Shown in pieces: positions 61,619 to 64,000 of a stretch of DNA of 64,000 nt (the first letter of the stretch is position 1; the number at the start of each line of letters is the position of its first letter). The notes below the pieces were generated by a model. It worked only from the letters and a program-made list of their open reading frames with translations. It searched no databases and was not told the origin of the DNA. Both the position numbers and the translations under genes were made by a program. This DNA comes from Ga0077527 sp964433345 (GTDB taxonomy: Bacteria; Pseudomonadota; Gammaproteobacteria; Burkholderiales; SG8-41), in the NCBI GenBank assembly GCA_964433345.1, contig CAYSQJ010000010.1, positions 24,221-88,220 on the forward strand. Reading direction: 5' to 3'.

Positions 61619-62677
61619 TCAGATTGCTTCGGCGACAGCCTTGCCGAGGTCGGCGGTTTTCGCCTTGCCGCCGAGGTCCGGCGTCTTGGGGCCTTCGCTG
61701 AGGGAGGTTTCGATGGCCCTGACGATGGCTGCGCCGGCATCCTCGCAGCCGAGATGGTCCAGCATCATCGCGCCGGCCCAGATCATGCCGACCGGGTTGG
61801 CGATTTTTTTGCCGTAGATGTCGGGCGCCGAGCCGTGCACCGGCTCGAACAGCGAGGGGAATTTCTTTTCCGGGTTCATGTTGGCCGAGGGCGCGATGCC
61901 GATGGTGCCAGTGGCCGCGGGGCCGAGGTCGGAGAGGATGTCGCCGAACAGGTTGGAGGCGACCACGACGTCGAACCAGTCCGGATGCATCACGAAATGC
62001 GCAGTCAGAATGTCGATGTGGTACTGGTCGGTCTTCACGTCCGGATATTTCGCCGCCATTTCCTTCACGCGTTCGTCCCAGTACGGCATCGAGATCGAGA
62101 TGCCGTTGGACTTGGTCGCCGATGTCAGGTGTTTCTTCGGACGTTTTTTCGCGAGTTCGTAGGCGAACTTGAGGATGCGGTCGACGCCCTGGCGCGAGAA
62201 AATCGCCTGTTGGGTCACGAACTCGCGGTCGGTGCCGCCGAACATGCGGCCGCCCACCGAGGAGTATTCGCCTTCGCTGTTTTCACGGACAACCCAGAAG
62301 TCGATGTCACCGGGCTTGCGGTCGGCAAGCGGGCATTTCATGCCGGGCATCAGGCGCACCGGGCGCAGGTTGACGTACTGGTCGTAGCCGCGGCGGAACG
62401 GGATCAGCAGTCCCCACAGCGACACATGGTCAGGCAGCATCTCCGGCCAGCCCACGGCGCCGAAGTACACCGCATCGTGTTTTTCCAGCTGCTTGAGGCC
62501 GTCCTCCGGCATCATGCGGCCGTGCTTGGCATGGTAGTCGCAGCTCCAGTCGAACTCGTCGAATTTGAACTGGATGTCGAACTTGCGGCCGACCGCTTCA
62601 AGTACGCGCAGGCCTTCGGGCATGACTTCCTTGCCGATGCCGTCACCGGGAATCACGGCGATGCGGAACGATTTCAT
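61619..62677 (-). CDS. ttuC: tartrate dehydrogenase / D-malate dehydrogenase type
   Basis: A 352 aa NAD-dependent beta-decarboxylating dehydrogenase. It starts RIAVIPGDGIGKEVMPEGLRVLE, and the diagnostic block VRENSEGEYSSVGGRMFGGTDREFV separates it from LeuB and isocitrate dehydrogenases and is typical of tartrate/D-malate dehydrogenases. Metal ligands are in NLFGDILSDLG. It could also act on D-malate. It is convergent with the GGT gene (10-base gap). No transporter for tartrate is adjacent except the TRAP system on the other side. Confidence 0.88.
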   Translation of the reverse strand: MKSFRIAVIPGDGIGKEVMPEGLRVLEAVGRKFDIQFKFDEFDWSCDYHAKHGRMMPEDGLKQLEKHDAVYFGAVGWPEMLPDHVSLWGLLIPFRRGYDQYVNLRPVRLMPGMKCPLADRKPGDIDFWVVRENSEGEYSSVGGRMFGGTDREFVTQQAIFSRQGVDRILKFAYELAKKRPKKHLTSATKSNGISISMPYWDERVKEMAAKYPDVKTDQYHIDILTAHFVMHPDWFDVVVASNLFGDILSDLGPAATGTIGIAPSANMNPEKKFPSLFEPVHGSAPDIYGKKIANPVGMIWAGAMMLDHLGCEDAGAAIVRAIETSLSEGPKTPDLGGKAKTADLGKAVAEAI

Positions 62678-62728
62678 CTACAGATCTCCTCGATGGGCCG
62701 GCATCGCCCGTGACGGGGGCCGGACAGG

Positions 62729-62760
62729 AAAAAACAAGGGCAGCCACGAGGCTGCCCTTG
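62729..62760 (-). terminator. rho-independent terminator after rpmE
   Basis: CAAGGGCAGCC (62735-62745) pairs with GGCTGCCCTTG (62750-62760); on the minus strand a run of T follows (62734-62729). It is 21 bases after the rpmE stop. Confidence 0.9.
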
Positions 62761-62780
62761 GTCGAATCATGAGCACCGCA

Positions 62781-63014
62781 TCAGGCTGCGGGGGCCTTGG
62801 CGCTTGCCGGCGTTTTTTTGCCGTATTTCTGGTTGAATTTCTCGATGCGACCGGCGGTGTCCAGGGTTTTTTGCTTGCCGGTGTAGAACGGGTGGCATTC
62901 CGAGCAGACCTCGACGCTCAGGTCCTTGCCCATGGTCGAGCGCGTCTGCCACTTGTTGCCGCAGCTGCAAGTGACTGATATTTCACGGTATTCGGGGTGT
63001 GCATCGGCTTTCAT
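62781..63014 (-). CDS. rpmE: 50S ribosomal protein L31
   Basis: A 77 aa ribosomal protein. It starts MKADAHPEYREISVTCSCGNKWQTRST, and SVEVCSECHPFYTGKQKTLDTAGRIEKFNQKYG is standard. Four Cys (CSC, C..C) form the zinc site, so this is the zinc-binding type. The C-terminus has an Ala/Lys tail. A rho-independent terminator follows, and a promoter is visible upstream. Confidence 0.97.
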   Translation of the reverse strand: MKADAHPEYREISVTCSCGNKWQTRSTMGKDLSVEVCSECHPFYTGKQKTLDTAGRIEKFNQKYGKKTPASAKAPAA

Positions 63015-63059
63015 CGCGGTATCCTGAGCTGGTGTCCGAACGGATTCGGGAAACCCGTA

Positions 63060-63088
63060 ATTATCAGGGATCCCGCCCTTCAGGGCAA
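63060..63088 (-). promoter_or_regulatory. sigma-70 type promoter of rpmE
   Basis: On the minus strand TTGCCC (63088-63083) and GATAAT (63065-63060) are separated by 17 bases. The ATG of rpmE is about 46 bases further on. It lies between rpmE and the lipoprotein gene. Confidence 0.5.
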
Positions 63089-63107
63089 GAGGCTTGGGTT
63101 CCGGGGT

Positions 63108-63542
63108 TCAAAAGCTGACTAGGGCGGAGATTTGTCCGTTGCGAACCAGAGCCTGCCCACGACCGGGGTCCACCGCAATGAAGCTGGAACTGACAAATGT
63201 CCGGTAACCATGGGCCCGGTGTTCGACGTAGTAAATCCGGCCGGCGGCGGTATCCAGGGTGATGCCGCCGCTGTCGCCGGCCATGCCGCGCAGCACGTGC
63301 CGGCCGGCGGGAATCTCGATGCGCAGGTAAGTCCCGTGATAAGTGGAACCGATCATGCGGTCATTGAGCATTACGGGAACAATGAAAGTCCTGTCCGGGG
63401 CGGGGCGGGCGAGGTAAATGACGGCGCGGTCAGGCAGGGCCTCGAAACGTTTGGCCGCCGCATCCTCGGGAGGCGGAGGAAGTTGCGCGCATGCAGCGAG
63501 CAGCAGCAGCGCGGTCAACAGCAGGTATCGGATCCTGATCAT
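63108..63542 (-). CDS. DUF2846 family lipoprotein
   Basis: A 144 aa lipoprotein. The lipobox is LLAAC (Cys at residue 18). The body contains DRAVIYLARPAPDRTFIVPVMLNDRMIGSTYHGTYLRIEIPAGRHVLRG and TAAGRIYYVE, an all-beta pattern like DUF2846. The family is secreted and unstudied. It sits between rho and rpmE. Confidence 0.82.
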   Translation of the reverse strand: MIRIRYLLLTALLLLAACAQLPPPPEDAAAKRFEALPDRAVIYLARPAPDRTFIVPVMLNDRMIGSTYHGTYLRIEIPAGRHVLRGMAGDSGGITLDTAAGRIYYVEHRAHGYRTFVSSSFIAVDPGRGQALVRNGQISALVSF

Positions 63543-63722
63543 GACATGCTCCCGGCCTGATTATTTCCCGGCAGTACGCTGCCCGGGTGCTGGCTGAAGA
63601 CGGGAAATGAATTCCGCCGATCCCGGCAGGCGTCCATGCTGCACCAACAGGGCGCGGCCGGCCAATATTCCGTTTTGCCGGCTTCGGAGCGGGCAGACCC
63701 GCCTGCGGCCGGTGCCGCGGCG

Positions 63723-64000
63723 TCAGCCGCGCCGCATCGAGTCGAAGAAGTCCGCGTTGCTCTTGGTGGCGCGCACCTTGTCCAGCAGGAACTCGGTGGC
63801 CTCAAGCTCATCCATCGGGTAAAGCAGCTTGCGCAGCACCCAGATTTTCTGCAGCACGTCTTTCGGCACCAGCAGTTCTTCGCGGCGGGTGCCCGAGCGG
63901 TTGACGTTGATCGCCGGGAAAATGCGTTTCTCGTACATGCGCCGGTCGAGGTGGATTTCCATGTTGCCGGTGCCCTTGAATTCCTCGTAGATCACGTCGT
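63723..64000 (-). CDS. rho: transcription termination factor Rho, C-terminal part (5' end cut by window)
   Basis: The last 92 codons of rho. DVIYEEFKGTGNMEIHLDRRMYEKRIFPAINVNRSGTRREELL is the highly conserved R-loop and arginine finger region, and the end is DKVRATKSNADFFDSMRRG. The GTG at 63995 is internal, not the start; the reading continues beyond the window. Rho is the hexameric RNA helicase for factor-dependent termination. Gene order rho then rpmE is usual in proteobacteria. Confidence 0.97.
   Translation of the reverse strand, partial: DVIYEEFKGTGNMEIHLDRRMYEKRIFPAINVNRSGTRREELLVPKDVLQKIWVLRKLLYPMDELEATEFLLDKVRATKSNADFFDSMRRG

Overview
The window is a high-GC chromosomal segment with the gene content of a betaproteobacterium, probably Burkholderiales or a close relative and possibly a metagenome-assembled genome. 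The pointers are three orphan Bug/TctC-type solute receptors, a yqjD-yqjE-yqjK type trio, oligoribonuclease next to an M48 protease, rho close to rpmE, many TRAP-type uptake systems, and a furoate degradation cluster of the Cupriavidus basilensis type. No rRNA, tRNA, CRISPR array, transposase, integrase or prophage gene was seen. Coding density is very high and no gene-free stretch exceeds about 300 bases.

Layout. 1-5.5 kb holds housekeeping genes: a STE24-like M48 protease (cut by the window edge), orn, a DUF6494 gene, pgi with an odd in-frame insertion, an LrgA/LrgB pair and an EI24 membrane protein. 5.6-18.4 kb is a catabolic island: a cupin protein, an AraC regulator, a three-subunit molybdenum hydroxylase, an acyl-CoA ligase, a crotonase, a UbiD decarboxylase and a TAXI-type TRAP transporter. 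Gene order and families match hmfABCDE plus hmfF, the route from 2,5-furandicarboxylate and 2-furoate to 2-oxoglutarate. 18.6-21.5 kb carries envelope-stress type genes (DUF883, YqjE, YqjK) and a K+/H+ antiporter. 21.5-26.1 kb, mostly minus strand, has a DUF1428 gene, a MoaD/ThiS-like gene paired with a BNR-repeat gene, and an ECF42 sigma factor unit (sigma, VOC protein, two DGPF/YciI proteins) with a good ECF42-type promoter.

26.2-47.6 kb is accessory metabolism and transport: orphan Bug receptors, an M48 lipoprotein, a GST, a diguanylate cyclase, and a LysR / sulfatase / Bug receptor / enolase-superfamily group. It also holds DUF2254, MFS, patatin, SLC13 and TauE genes, an MFS/AraC divergent pair and an N-formylglutamate amidohydrolase-like gene. 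47.7-53 kb holds a GGDEF-hemerythrin sensor, a thiolase, hslO and an ArnT-like glycosyltransferase. 53.2-57 kb is a cyanate uptake and detoxification operon (NrtA/CmpA-like receptor, permease with a frameshift, ATPase, cyanase) behind a sigma-54 type promoter. 57-62.7 kb has a TakP-like TRAP transporter, a gamma-glutamyltransferase-family hydrolase and a tartrate dehydrogenase. The window ends with rpmE, a DUF2846 lipoprotein and the 3' end of rho.

Between genes there are two kinds of GC-rich palindromic repeat, a recurrent AT-rich motif that fits the IHF consensus, and several clear rho-independent terminators. The most useful observations are the complete hmf-type furan cluster with an unusual transporter, the ECF42 promoter, the sigma-54/cyanate operon with its frameshift and Cys-rich leader, and the insertion inside pgi. 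Functional calls come from reading motifs and recalling families; no database search was run.
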